This document shows, one piece after another, positions 50,287-58,570 of a stretch of 64,000 nt of DNA (positions are counted from its first letter, which is position 1; the number at the start of each line of letters is the position of its first letter). The position numbers were made by a program, and so were the translations under genes. The stretch is from Pyrinomonadaceae bacterium. Lineage in GTDB: Bacteria > Acidobacteriota > Blastocatellia > Pyrinomonadales > Pyrinomonadaceae. The DNA is taken from the NCBI GenBank assembly GCA_036277115.1, contig DASUNM010000024.1, positions 434,001 to 498,000 on the forward strand, in the 5' to 3' direction. Under the pieces are notes generated by a model. The model was not told the origin of the DNA, did no database searches, and saw only the letters and a list, made by a program, of their open reading frames with translations.

Positions 50287-51387
50287 TCAATTCGAAGTGA
50301 GTTCAGCGGTCTTTTCGGTGATATCTTTCTGCGCCCACTCGTTATCGCGCGAGGCCTCACCGGCTTTATGGCGCTTGGCTTCCTTCATGCGCGCGACCAG
50401 CTCCATGTGCGTTGAGAAGTACGGCAGGCTTTTGCCGACAATCTCCTCGACTGAGTTGAAGCCTTTGTCGGTCATGAATTTCGCCAGGCCCGCCTGAAGC
50501 TCATCGACCATCTTTACGCCCTGAAGCATGACGCCGGTACAAATCTGTACCGTCGACGACCCGAGCAGCATGAACTCGATCGCGTCGTGAGCTGTTTCCA
50601 CACCGCCAATGCCACTAATTGAAGTTTCTTTAGGCAAACCCAATGCGAGTTGGCTAACCATCCGCAGCGCGATCGGCTTTACCGCTTGCGCCGAGTAACC
50701 GCCGGGAACGGTGTAGCCCTCAACCGTGGGCATCGGCCGCAGCGTGTCGAGATTCACGCCGATGACGGAAAGAATCGTGTTGATGGCTGAGATTCCATCG
50801 GCGCCGCCGCGCACTGCCGCCAGCGCGGGTTCGCGGATGTTGGTAATGTTCGGGGTCATCTTTGCCCAGACCGGGATCGTGGAGACTTCCTTTACCCAAT
50901 TCGTGACTTCTTCCGTGAGATCAGGATGCTCACCCATCTCAGAACCCATCTTGCGCTCAGTCATGCCGTGCGGACATGAGAAGTTGAGCTCGAAAGCGTC
51001 GACACCCGTGTCCTGGACCTTCTTTGTCAGTTCCTGCCAACGCTCTTTGGCGTGCTCCTCCATGATCGAGGCGATCAGGATGTTGTTCGGATAATCCTTC
51101 TTTACTTGCCGGAACTCTTCCAGCCAGACATCGATCGGACGATCAGAGATCAGTTCGATGTTTTGAAACCCAATCACTTCGCCGTTGGTGCGCGAGCGAA
51201 GTTTGCCGTAGCGTGGCACTACGTTGACGACTTTGCTGGACTCGAGGCTGACAGTCTTCGCCACGGCGCCGCCCCAGCCGGCGTCGTAAGCCTTTGCGAG
51301 TACGCGCGCGTTGGTTCCCGGCGGGCCAGAACCTAAAAGAAAGGGATTGGGGAATTTGATTCCGTTGACGGTAATTGAAAGGTCCAT
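50287..51387 (-). CDS. dihydropyrimidine dehydrogenase PreA-like, lacking the ferredoxin domain
   Basis: This flavoprotein of 366 residues is similar to PreA, which reduces uracil or thymine with NADH and FMN. Key segments are FPNPFLLGSGPPGTNARVLA, FELNFSCPHGMTERKMGSEM with the catalytic Cys in FSCPHG, and SGIGGVETAHDAIEFMLLGS, where FMN phosphate binds. Standard PreA is about 410 residues with a C-terminal 4Fe-4S domain. Here the protein ends with a charged tail and no Cys cluster, and no PreT partner gene is visible. It may use another electron donor. The neighbouring RidA, nitrilase and NCS1 genes support pyrimidine breakdown. Confidence 0.87.
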   Translation of the reverse strand: MDLSITVNGIKFPNPFLLGSGPPGTNARVLAKAYDAGWGGAVAKTVSLESSKVVNVVPRYGKLRSRTNGEVIGFQNIELISDRPIDVWLEEFRQVKKDYPNNILIASIMEEHAKERWQELTKKVQDTGVDAFELNFSCPHGMTERKMGSEMGEHPDLTEEVTNWVKEVSTIPVWAKMTPNITNIREPALAAVRGGADGISAINTILSVIGVNLDTLRPMPTVEGYTVPGGYSAQAVKPIALRMVSQLALGLPKETSISGIGGVETAHDAIEFMLLGSSTVQICTGVMLQGVKMVDELQAGLAKFMTDKGFNSVEEIVGKSLPYFSTHMELVARMKEAKRHKAGEASRDNEWAQKDITEKTAELTSN

Positions 51388-51402
51388 GACAACTCCTGTT
51401 TC

Positions 51403-51462
51403 GTGGCACAGACTTCAGTCTGTGGTTTCCGTCGAGCATTCACAGACTGAAGTCTGTGCCAC
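51403..51462. repeat. perfect 22-bp inverted repeat (CACAGACT-AGTCTGTG)
   Basis: The arms 51403-51424 and 51441-51462 are perfect reverse complements, and each arm is itself a palindrome (CACAGACTTCAGTCTGTG). The repeat begins directly after the RidA stop codon on the minus strand and ends 15 bp before the preA start. It could form either a cruciform of two small hairpins or one long hairpin. Confidence 0.9.
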
Positions 51463-51849
51463 TCATATTTCTGCGTCCGCCTCTATTTCAATCAGCATTC
51501 GCGGATCGATTAGCGCACTCACCTCAACCATTGTCGTGGCCGGCATGATGCTGCTAAAGACTTCTCCGTGCGCGCGGCCGTATTCTTCCCACCGCGAAAT
51601 GTCGGTGACGAACATGCGCGTGCGCACCACGTGTTCGAATCCTGCCCCGAGACGCTGCAAAGCCTTTTCGATGTTGGTCAGGCATTGCTTCGCTTGGCCA
51701 TAAGCATCGTCGACAGCAACCAGTTCACCCTGATCATCGATGGCGGTAGTGCCGGTGACGTAGATTCGGCTGCCGACTTTCACCGCGCGTGAATAGCCAA
51801 CAATCGACTCCCATTTCGCGCCGGATGAGATTCGTTCTCGGTCAGTCAT
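51463..51849 (-). CDS. RidA family protein
   Basis: The 128-residue protein belongs to the YjgF/RidA family. Recognisable blocks are VKVGSRIYVTGTTAIDDQGE, QAKQCLTNIEKALQRLGAGF, VVRTRMFVTDI and TTMVEVSALIDPRMLIEIE, where the Arg and Glu line the active-site pocket. RidA proteins deaminate reactive enamines or imines; RutC, an aminoacrylate deaminase of pyrimidine degradation, is a relative. Its start overlaps the hepT stop (ATGA). Confidence 0.9.
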   Translation of the reverse strand: MTDRERISSGAKWESIVGYSRAVKVGSRIYVTGTTAIDDQGELVAVDDAYGQAKQCLTNIEKALQRLGAGFEHVVRTRMFVTDISRWEEYGRAHGEVFSSIMPATTMVEVSALIDPRMLIEIEADAEI

Positions 51850-52196
51850 CCCTGGTTTCGTTCCGCCGCTAGAATCTCAACAAAACGCGGGATCAATTGA
51901 CCAGCCTTATTGGTAGCGACATCCCAAACTATTTCATAATCTACACCGAAGTAGCTATGAATCAGTCGATCTCTCATCCCGGCCATTACGCGCCATTCGA
52001 TCTCAGGGTGTTTCTGTCGAAGCGAATCTGGGATTTGCTTGGTCGCCTCCCCTATGATTTCAATGCTGCGAACGAACGAGCGTTGTAATGTGCCGTCATG
52101 TAGAAACGATTTCTTGTCTGTTCCTTGAGCCGTTTTGGAAAGATAGTTCAGCTCATCAATGATGTGCTCAAGGAACTCAGCTACTACTGGAGGCAT
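51846..52196 (-). CDS. hepT: HepT-like HEPN toxin
   Basis: This HEPN-domain RNase toxin of the MntA-HepT system has about 116 residues from the ATG at 52196. The HEPN motif RDRLIHSYFGVD (Rx4HxY) carries the catalytic Arg and His and the Tyr that MntA-type antitoxins AMPylate. The start is chosen at MPPVVAEFLEHI because the longer ATG at 52226 overlaps the antitoxin gene further. The gene overlaps mntA by 20 bp and ridA by 4 bp, so all three are translationally coupled. Confidence 0.9.
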   Translation of the reverse strand: MPPVVAEFLEHIIDELNYLSKTAQGTDKKSFLHDGTLQRSFVRSIEIIGEATKQIPDSLRQKHPEIEWRVMAGMRDRLIHSYFGVDYEIVWDVATNKAGQLIPRFVEILAAERNQG

Positions 52197-52485
52197 ACTC
52201 CACCTCGCGCAAAATATGCGGGCCAATGTGGGGGCTTAACGATTCAGGTGTCACAAGTTCCACGCGTCGCCCAATCTGTTGCTCGAGAAAGGCTGCCAGC
52301 TGCATAAAGTTGTCGAAAGACTTTTTCCCGTGTTCGAATTCAACCAGAATATCGACGTCACTCCTGTCGGTCTGCTTACCGCTTCTGAAGGATCCAAATA
52401 AGCCCCAACGTCTTACGCCAAACCGCCTGAGTTCATCTTGATGTTCAGCCAGCAGGGCAAACAAGTCTGTCTTTCGTTCAATCAT
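52177..52485 (-). CDS. mntA: MntA-like nucleotidyltransferase antitoxin
   Basis: This minimal nucleotidyltransferase has 102 residues. The motif WGLFGSFRSGKQTDRSDVDI (GSx10DxD) is complete, with both metal-binding Asp present, so it should transfer AMP to the HepT Tyr and neutralise the toxin. It lies immediately upstream of hepT, in the usual antitoxin-toxin order. Confidence 0.9.
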   Translation of the reverse strand: MIERKTDLFALLAEHQDELRRFGVRRWGLFGSFRSGKQTDRSDVDILVEFEHGKKSFDNFMQLAAFLEQQIGRRVELVTPESLSPHIGPHILREVEYASSSS

Positions 52486-52508
52486 GGTTGCTCTTATTAT
52501 CTCGACCG

Positions 52509-53378
52509 CTAATCTGCCACCAATTGTCCGTACGAATCCGGCCGTCTATCACGAAAGAACTGCCACGTGTTGCGGACTTCACGAATCAGGTCGAGATCCA
52601 AATCCGCGACGACGAGCGCGTCTTCGTCGCGCGGGGCTTGCGCGATGATTTGCCCGCGCGGATCGCAGAAATAACTCTGGCCGTAAAATTCGCCGATGTC
52701 CCAGGGCTGCTCGTGTCCGACGCGATTGATCGCGCCCACGAAATACCCGTTCGCCACGGCGTGCGCGGGTTGTTCCAGCTTCCAAAGATATTCGGACAAG
52801 CCTGCTACAGTCGCCGATGGATTGAAGACTATCTCTGCGCCGTTTAATCCCAGCGCGCGCGCGCCTTCCGGGAAGTGGCGGTCGTAGCAGATATAAACGC
52901 CGATACGCGCATACGCCGTGTCGAACGTTGGATATCCGAGATTGCCCGGGCGGAAGTAGAACTTTTCCCAGAAGCCGGGATTCACGTGTGGGATGTGATT
53001 CTTACGGTACTTGCCCAGGTACTTGCCATCAGCATCGATCACGGCCGCGGTGTTGTAGTAGATGCCGGTGATCTCTTCCTCGTAAATCGGCACGATGATC
53101 ACCATGTTGTGCTTCCGAGCAATATCCTGCATCAACTTCGTCGTCGGCCCGTCGGGAATCTTCTCCACCGCGTCGTACCAGCGCGTCTGTTGCTCGGCGC
53201 AAAAGTAAGGGGTGGTGAAGACTTCCTGCATGCAAAGAATCTGGACGCCCTGCTTCGCTGCGTCTTCGATCATCGCGACATGCTTTTCAACGTTGAGCCG
53301 TATGATCTCTTCAATCGACGCATCGGTCGGCCCCGCATTCGTTGCCTGAATCAATCCGCATTTTACTTTTCTTGGCAT
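52509..53378 (-). CDS. beta-ureidopropionase-like nitrilase
   Basis: This carbon-nitrogen hydrolase has 289 residues from ATG 53378 (MPRKVKCGLIQATN). The catalytic triad is visible as Glu in QILCMQEVFTTPYF, Lys in GKYRKNHIPHVNPGFWEK and Cys in GVYICYDRHFPEG. The segment after the Cys resembles both beta-ureidopropionase and N-carbamoylputrescine amidase. With PreA-like, NCS1 and dihydropyrimidinase genes close by, hydrolysis of N-carbamoyl-beta-alanine is the more likely role. The longer frame to 53765 runs over the NCS1 gene and is not used. Confidence 0.88.
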   Translation of the reverse strand: MPRKVKCGLIQATNAGPTDASIEEIIRLNVEKHVAMIEDAAKQGVQILCMQEVFTTPYFCAEQQTRWYDAVEKIPDGPTTKLMQDIARKHNMVIIVPIYEEEITGIYYNTAAVIDADGKYLGKYRKNHIPHVNPGFWEKFYFRPGNLGYPTFDTAYARIGVYICYDRHFPEGARALGLNGAEIVFNPSATVAGLSEYLWKLEQPAHAVANGYFVGAINRVGHEQPWDIGEFYGQSYFCDPRGQIIAQAPRDEDALVVADLDLDLIREVRNTWQFFRDRRPDSYGQLVAD

Positions 53379-53437
53379 ATAGACTCCGTGTAATTTGTCA
53401 GCCCCGCCTGCGTAAGAGGACGGGGAATTGGTGCATG

Positions 53438-54961
53438 TTAGGCCGGTTCGCTTTGCGGCACAATCTGGGGCGGCGGCATCAGCGTCATCAGTGCCCAGTA
53501 AACGAGTGCTGACGCGCCAAAGCCCACGAACCATGCGTAGTCGTACATCGGCCTCAGTCTGGGGACGAACAGTCCGATCCAGGCGATGGCACAGCCAATC
53601 AACGTCGCCAGAACTGCTCGCCAATTCCAACCGCCGCAGTACGTGTAAACACCCCGCTTGCGATATAAGTCGCCAAGCTGCAGTTTCTTCTTCCGCACCA
53701 GCCAATAGTCGACGATCAGGACAGCGGCGATGGCGGCCATGCCTCCCGAATAGCCCACCAGCCAACCGTCGATATAGCGCGCCGGATTTTCAAGCAGGCG
53801 CCAGGGCTGCATCAGGATTCCAATAATGCCGGTAATGAGTCCACCGGTGGCAAACGAAATCCATTTCGGAAATGCATTCGCGAAATCATTGGCGGGGGAA
53901 ACAACATTAGCCGCGATGTTAACCGCCACGGTTGCGACCACCACGGTGAACATAGAAATGGCGATTACCCAAAACTGGCTGAACTGACCTGCCAGCTTCA
54001 TCGGGTCCCATAATTGGCTTAGCTGATCGGCCGGAAGGTGGCTGAAGATGACCATCGCGGCCGACGTAATAATTATGCTCATCGCCGCAAACACGGTCAT
54101 CGTGGTAGGCAGCGCGACGATCTGACCGACCGCCTGTTGCCTTTGACTCTGTCCGAATCGAGTAAAGTCCGGCATGTTCAGGCTTAGGGTGGCCCAGAAA
54201 CCGATCATTCCGGTGAGTTTCAGAAAAAAGACCGGTCGAAAATCACTCCAACCTGCGAACTTGCTCGGTTGATGAAAAACAAAGCCCAGCCCATTCGCCT
54301 TCCAAACCGCCCAGCCCAAAAGCAGCGCCGTCATGATGAGCACAAAAGGCGCTGCCCAGTTCTCGACTTTCCTGAGCAGGTCCATACCGCGATAAATTAT
54401 GTAAATATTTAAGGCCCAAAACAGGAGGAACGAAAGCCACTCGGTCGACGTGTGTCCCCCGATTTCCCCGCCCAGCAAGTTATGCCAATTCGGCACCAGC
54501 GCGCTAAAAAAAACATGGAGGGCCTCGCCTCCAATCCATGCATTGATTCCGAACCAGCCACAGGCCACAATCGCGCGCATCAGCGCCGGCAGGTTTGAGC
54601 CATACGTTCCGTAAGCAGCGCGCGCGAAGACCGGGAAGGGAATTCCGTACTTTGTGCCTGGGTGTGAATTCAACAGGATCGGAATCAGCACTATCACGTT
54701 GCCGAGTAGGATAGTGATTAGCGCCTGCCACCAGTTCATGCCGGCGGCAATCAAGCCGGACGAAAGCATGTAGGTCGGGATGCAGTGCGCCATACTGATC
54801 CACAGCGCCGCGTAGTTGTACGTGGTCCAGTTGCGATCAGCAACTTTGACGGGCGCCAGGTCGTGATTGAACAGCGGGCTCCGGCTGATTTCGTCGAAGG
54901 CCTCGGGCTTCAGCTCGACCCGACCATCGGGGTGTTGAATTGTTTCGTTATGCTTCGTCAC
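53438..54961 (-). CDS. NCS1 family nucleobase:cation symporter
   Basis: This transporter has 507 residues and about twelve helices, with LeuT fold by family. Typical segments are SPLFNHDLAPVKVADRNWTT near the N-terminus, GTKYGIPFPVFARAAYGTYG, FFLKLTGMIGFWATLSLNMP and PANDFANAFPKWISFATGG. Family members import uracil, allantoin, hydantoin or cytosine; the genes that follow point to pyrimidines. It starts 3 bp after the SIMPL gene stop and is followed by the nitrilase gene. Confidence 0.92.
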   Translation of the reverse strand: MTKHNETIQHPDGRVELKPEAFDEISRSPLFNHDLAPVKVADRNWTTYNYAALWISMAHCIPTYMLSSGLIAAGMNWWQALITILLGNVIVLIPILLNSHPGTKYGIPFPVFARAAYGTYGSNLPALMRAIVACGWFGINAWIGGEALHVFFSALVPNWHNLLGGEIGGHTSTEWLSFLLFWALNIYIIYRGMDLLRKVENWAAPFVLIMTALLLGWAVWKANGLGFVFHQPSKFAGWSDFRPVFFLKLTGMIGFWATLSLNMPDFTRFGQSQRQQAVGQIVALPTTMTVFAAMSIIITSAAMVIFSHLPADQLSQLWDPMKLAGQFSQFWVIAISMFTVVVATVAVNIAANVVSPANDFANAFPKWISFATGGLITGIIGILMQPWRLLENPARYIDGWLVGYSGGMAAIAAVLIVDYWLVRKKKLQLGDLYRKRGVYTYCGGWNWRAVLATLIGCAIAWIGLFVPRLRPMYDYAWFVGFGASALVYWALMTLMPPPQIVPQSEPA

Positions 54962-54964
54962 AGT

Positions 54965-55690
54965 TTATTGAAGACGGAATCGGACGGTGACCTGCGCAGT
55001 GACCGACAGTGTTCCCGGAGCAAGCGCGGATTCGCTCTCAGCCGCCGCATCAGCTTCGGTCGAGACGTTTTGCATTGCGGCTCGGGGCACGACATCACGG
55101 CTGGTTTCGGTAATCGAATACGCCGCCCCAATCGATTGACCAATCTCCCCGGCTAAAAGTCGGGCCTTCTCCTGCGCCGCCCGAATGGCCATTCTTCGCG
55201 CTTCGTCACGATGTTTCCGGATCTGCGAATCACGGAACTCGAGGTTGCTTAAGCGCGTAATGCCGGCTTTCAGGATGTCCGCGAGCATTTCATCAAACCG
55301 TGTGATGTCACGCAGTCTGACTGCCACAGTTTTCGAGACCTGGTAGCCGATGAGCACGCGCTTTACGCCGCGCCGTGCCTCGTATTCCATGTCGTCGGTG
55401 TTGTACTTCGGCTGGACACTGATTTGACTGGTCTGCACGTCCTCAGGCTTGACGCCGTACTTGCGGGCAATCGCCAGGATCTGCTTCACGCTCTCATCGG
55501 TTTTATTGTTCGCGACCAGCATGTCTTTATCGACATTCTCGACGGCGAGCGTGAAGAGCACCTCATCGGGAGGCACGCGTACTTCAGCCTGACCGGTGAC
55601 GGTAATTAATGGCGGTTCGATGTTGTTCTGGGCCAACGCCTGCACCGCACAGGCACAGAAAATGAGAGATAAGAGCAGTAATCGCTTCAT
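54965..55690 (-). CDS. SIMPL domain (DUF541) secreted protein
   Basis: This 241-residue protein has a signal peptide (MKRLLLLSLIFCACAVQALAQ). The SIMPL domain is clear from VTGQAEVRVPPDEVLFTLAV, YGVKPEDVQTSQISVQPKYN and RDEARRMAIRAAQEKARLLA. Such periplasmic or outer-membrane proteins are linked to oxidative-stress defence, but their function is not established. It lies 3 bp upstream of the NCS1 start. Confidence 0.9.
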   Translation of the reverse strand: MKRLLLLSLIFCACAVQALAQNNIEPPLITVTGQAEVRVPPDEVLFTLAVENVDKDMLVANNKTDESVKQILAIARKYGVKPEDVQTSQISVQPKYNTDDMEYEARRGVKRVLIGYQVSKTVAVRLRDITRFDEMLADILKAGITRLSNLEFRDSQIRKHRDEARRMAIRAAQEKARLLAGEIGQSIGAAYSITETSRDVVPRAAMQNVSTEADAAAESESALAPGTLSVTAQVTVRFRLQ

Positions 55691-55718
55691 CAGAACCTCT
55701 TTGCGTATCGATGCCGAA

Positions 55719-56147
55719 CTATCGATCTTCGTCGAACTTAGGTTTGCCCGCGCGAGTCTTCCGGTAGGTGCCGGTTGAACTTACGTTGAATCCCCAGCCG
55801 CAGTTGAGCATGTGATCCTCACTCACGCGAATTTTATTTCCGGGGAGAAACTTTATCGTGACCGTACAGTCTTCGGTTCCCTCCGGCCGAAAAGTGGCGA
55901 CGTCATTTTCGATTGTCGCCTCGCCGTGAGCCTGGCCGACATTGGCCGTCGGGCCGTTCGGCGACTTGTATTCCCAGGCAAGATCCATCTGAATGCGCAG
56001 CTTATTGTTGCCCAGCGCAAGAATCTTGATTTCGTTAGCGCGATAACGATAAGTCCCGTTTGCTTGCGCCGCCGTGACAATCTTGGGCTGCGGAAGAACC
56101 ACGCAGCAACACGTGAGGGCCAGTAGTACCGCAGCGAAAACCTTCAT
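55719..56147 (-). CDS. small secreted beta-rich protein, paralogue A
   Basis: This is a 142-residue secreted protein with an N-terminal MKVFAAVLLALTCCCVVLPQ. The mature part starts PKIVTAAQANGTYRYRANEI and ends with two Cys-flanked strands and TGTYRKTRAGKPKF. It shares these blocks with the protein at 57935-58375, so the two are paralogues that flank the S10 peptidase gene. Conserved Cys in EDCTV and LNCGWGF could form a disulfide. The function is unknown. Confidence 0.7.
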   Translation of the reverse strand: MKVFAAVLLALTCCCVVLPQPKIVTAAQANGTYRYRANEIKILALGNNKLRIQMDLAWEYKSPNGPTANVGQAHGEATIENDVATFRPEGTEDCTVTIKFLPGNKIRVSEDHMLNCGWGFNVSSTGTYRKTRAGKPKFDEDR

Positions 56148-56157
56148 TGGTGCTCTC

Positions 56158-57732
56158 TTACCGCTTCAGCGAATCTTCCATGAACTTGCCGATGTCCGCG
56201 CGCAGCTTCGCGTGCGACTTTTCATCGATGTACATCATGTGGCCGGCTTCGTAATAGCCGGTCGAGAAATTTCGCAGCAGCGAAGGATCGATGCTGATGT
56301 GATGAATGGTGTACTCGGCGGCGGTGAAGGGCGTCGCCATATCGTAGTAGCCGCACGCCACGAAAATCTTCAGATAAGGATTCTTCGCCAGCGCATTCCG
56401 CAAAGCCACACTCGTATCGACATAGTTGTTGTTCGTGCCCCAGTTCCACGGACTGGTGAAGCCACCGCCCAGGATGAAGTACTCGAGATCCGTTTTGTAA
56501 CCCAGGTCCCGCCGCACGTAGTTGTTCAGGGTCGAGGTGTAAGGCGATCGAATTACCGCTTCACTAGCGTCGTACTCAGGACTGTCCGTCGAGTAATTCG
56601 AATCGTAGCCCTTGAATCGGCTGTCGAGACGGCCGATCGATCGGCGCTCGGACCGAAGCAGTTCTTTCCGGAACAGATTCAGGTTGACGCGCAGATTCGC
56701 ATTATCAAAAAAGCTTTGTCCCAGGCCCGTGTAGCGCGACAGACGCGCAGCAACTTCCTGCCGTTGTGGCGGCGACAAGCGATCGCCACGGGCCAGCGCC
56801 ACCGTGTATTGATTGAGGGACCAGTCTTCAACTTCCGCGACAACTTCCGTCAGCGGTCTTGACTGAAGATCAGACGGAAGCCGCTTGTGATACCACGCGG
56901 TCGCGGCATACGCCGGTAAAAAGAGTGTGTAAGGCAGATCGTTTCCCGCCGCGAACGCGGTCGTCTGGAAATTCATGATCGCTGAAACCAGCATGATGCC
57001 GTTAAAGGCAATGCCGCGGTCAATCAGATAACCCGACAAGGCTGACGCACGCGTCGTCCCGTAACTTTCGCCGACCAGGAACAGAGGCGACGCCCAGCGC
57101 TCGTATCGCGTCAGATAGAGCCGAATAAACTCACCGACTGATTCGATGTCGCCCTGCAACCCAAGGAACTTCGCCGCCAGATCGGGACGGGCGGCGCGGC
57201 TGTAGCCGGTCCCGACCGGGTCGATGAAGACCAAATCACTCTGCGTGAGCCACGTGTGTTCGTTGTCCACCAATTCAAACGGGGGCGCAGGCATTCCGCC
57301 GTCTGAATTCATCCGCACGCGCTTCGGACCAACCGTGCCCAGATGCAGCCAAACCGAAGAAGAACCGGGCCCGCCATTGAAAGAGAATGTCAGCGGCCGT
57401 CGCGCGCGATTGCCCGCGTCGTCCAGCGTGTAAGCCATAAAGAAGAGGCGCGCCTCGGTCTCGCCGTCGCGGTTCTTGATTGGCATCATGCCGGTCGTCG
57501 CCGTGTAGCGCAGCGTTCTGGCGCCAATCCGAATTTCATGTTTCGTTACGACCGGAGGTTCTTCAGGTGAAGGTGCCGGCCGTTCCGGCGCGCCGCGTTG
57601 CTGTCCCGATGCCGAACCTCCCGGCGAAGCTGCTGGGGACGGCCCGGCTGGCGGAGTTGATGCCGGTTGTTGTCCTGGTGGAGCCTGTCCAAAAAAGAGA
57701 AGGGCAAAACAGGAGAAGAGAATTGCCAGCAT
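56158..57732 (-). CDS. S10 serine carboxypeptidase
   Basis: This exported peptidase has 524 residues. The N-terminus MLAILFSCFALLFFGQAPPG is a signal peptide, followed by a Pro/Ala/Gly-rich linker to about residue 55. The catalytic Ser is in LFLVGESYGTTRASALSGYL, the Asp in FVACGYYDMATPF and the His in YEAGHMMYID. The oxyanion region SFNGGPGSSSVWLHLG is typical for family S10, which removes C-terminal residues in acidic compartments in eukaryotes and in the periplasm in bacteria. It lies between two paralogous small secreted-protein genes. Confidence 0.93.
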   Translation of the reverse strand: MLAILFSCFALLFFGQAPPGQQPASTPPAGPSPAASPGGSASGQQRGAPERPAPSPEEPPVVTKHEIRIGARTLRYTATTGMMPIKNRDGETEARLFFMAYTLDDAGNRARRPLTFSFNGGPGSSSVWLHLGTVGPKRVRMNSDGGMPAPPFELVDNEHTWLTQSDLVFIDPVGTGYSRAARPDLAAKFLGLQGDIESVGEFIRLYLTRYERWASPLFLVGESYGTTRASALSGYLIDRGIAFNGIMLVSAIMNFQTTAFAAGNDLPYTLFLPAYAATAWYHKRLPSDLQSRPLTEVVAEVEDWSLNQYTVALARGDRLSPPQRQEVAARLSRYTGLGQSFFDNANLRVNLNLFRKELLRSERRSIGRLDSRFKGYDSNYSTDSPEYDASEAVIRSPYTSTLNNYVRRDLGYKTDLEYFILGGGFTSPWNWGTNNNYVDTSVALRNALAKNPYLKIFVACGYYDMATPFTAAEYTIHHISIDPSLLRNFSTGYYEAGHMMYIDEKSHAKLRADIGKFMEDSLKR

Positions 57733-57819
57733 CCGCGATTAACCTCAGTAAGACTGATTTGAAGGAAACAGCAAGGCGTGCATAGTAAGGGAAACGGGCG
57801 TGACGCGACAAGTTATTTT

Positions 57820-57911
57820 GTCAGAACCACCTGCGGTAGCGGGTGGTTGATCTTGGCGGTGATCAAGCAGCTTCTTGAGATCAACCGCCCGCTACCGCAG
57901 GCGGTTCTGAC
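57820..57911. repeat. 33-bp inverted repeat (GTCAGAACC family), near-perfect
   Basis: The arms 57820-57852 and 57879-57911 match with two differences. They share CAGAACC and GCGGTAGCG with the perfect copy at 45864-45983, while the other bases vary together in both arms, which implies selection or copying of the paired structure. It lies between the S10 start and paralogue B. Confidence 0.85.
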
Positions 57912-57934
57912 TCATGCCGGTGACGTCGCTAACC

Positions 57935-58375
57935 TCATTCCGGAGGCGGCTCAAACTTCGGCTTTCCACCGCGAATCTTGCGATAGGTTCCGTCCGCACG
58001 CACGTTGTGTCCAAAACCGCAGTTGGGAGAGTCTCCTTCCTGCGTCACCTTTAATCTGTTGCCACGCAGCCAGACCATGGTGATTTTGCACGGGCCCCAC
58101 TCGCGCAGCTCAAGCACGGCAACGTTGCCCTCGATGCTTGCTTCGCCGCTCGCGTAGCCGGTATTCACGCTCTTCGAAATGGTGTGATAGACGCCATCAA
58201 ACTGGACCTTCAGTTTGTTTTTTCCGAGCGCGAGAATGCGGATTTCATTGTCGTACGAAGAGTAGACGCCATTGGCTTGGGCGGCAGTGACGATCTTTGG
58301 GTTTTGCGTGTGGGCACTCGGCGTCAGCACGAGCCAAGCAGTCAGGCAAGCAATCAAGGTGATGATAGGTTTCAC
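57935..58375 (-). CDS. small secreted beta-rich protein, paralogue B
   Basis: This 146-residue secreted protein has the signal peptide MKPIITLIACLTAWLVLTPS. After it, PKIVTAAQANGVYSSYDNEI matches paralogue A nearly residue for residue, as do the strands ILALGKNKLKVQFD, the conserved Cys and the end DGTYRKIRGGKPKF. It is transcribed upstream of the S10 gene. The role is unknown. Confidence 0.7.
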   Translation of the reverse strand: MKPIITLIACLTAWLVLTPSAHTQNPKIVTAAQANGVYSSYDNEIRILALGKNKLKVQFDGVYHTISKSVNTGYASGEASIEGNVAVLELREWGPCKITMVWLRGNRLKVTQEGDSPNCGFGHNVRADGTYRKIRGGKPKFEPPPE

Positions 58376-58397
58376 TGGTCGCCCTCTCGGAATACTC

Positions 58398-58540
58398 GGT
58401 TTTCATTTTTCATTTGTTATCTGTCATTTATCATTTTCCATTCATCGCTTTGATCGAAAGATGTCAATCGAATGAATCTCAATGACAACTGAAAAATGAA
58501 AGATGACTAATGGAAAATGATCCTTTGCTTCAGCGGGCTG
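58398..58540. repeat. CATTTGTCATTTATC-type stuttering repeat
   Basis: TTTCATTTGTTATCTGTCAT-type words on the left and TGAAAAATGAAAGATGAC and AATGGAAAATGATCC on the right face each other. It is the AT-rich member of the stuttering repeat family. It occupies the upstream region of paralogue B, whose promoter must lie within it. Confidence 0.6.
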
Positions 58541-58570
58541 CTAACTCCTCTATCAATTAGCTGAACCGGG

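Noticed and set aside
53379..53765. N-terminal extension of the nitrilase gene
   Set aside because: It overlaps the NCS1 transporter gene in another frame, and the family start MPRKVKCGLIQ is internal at 53378.
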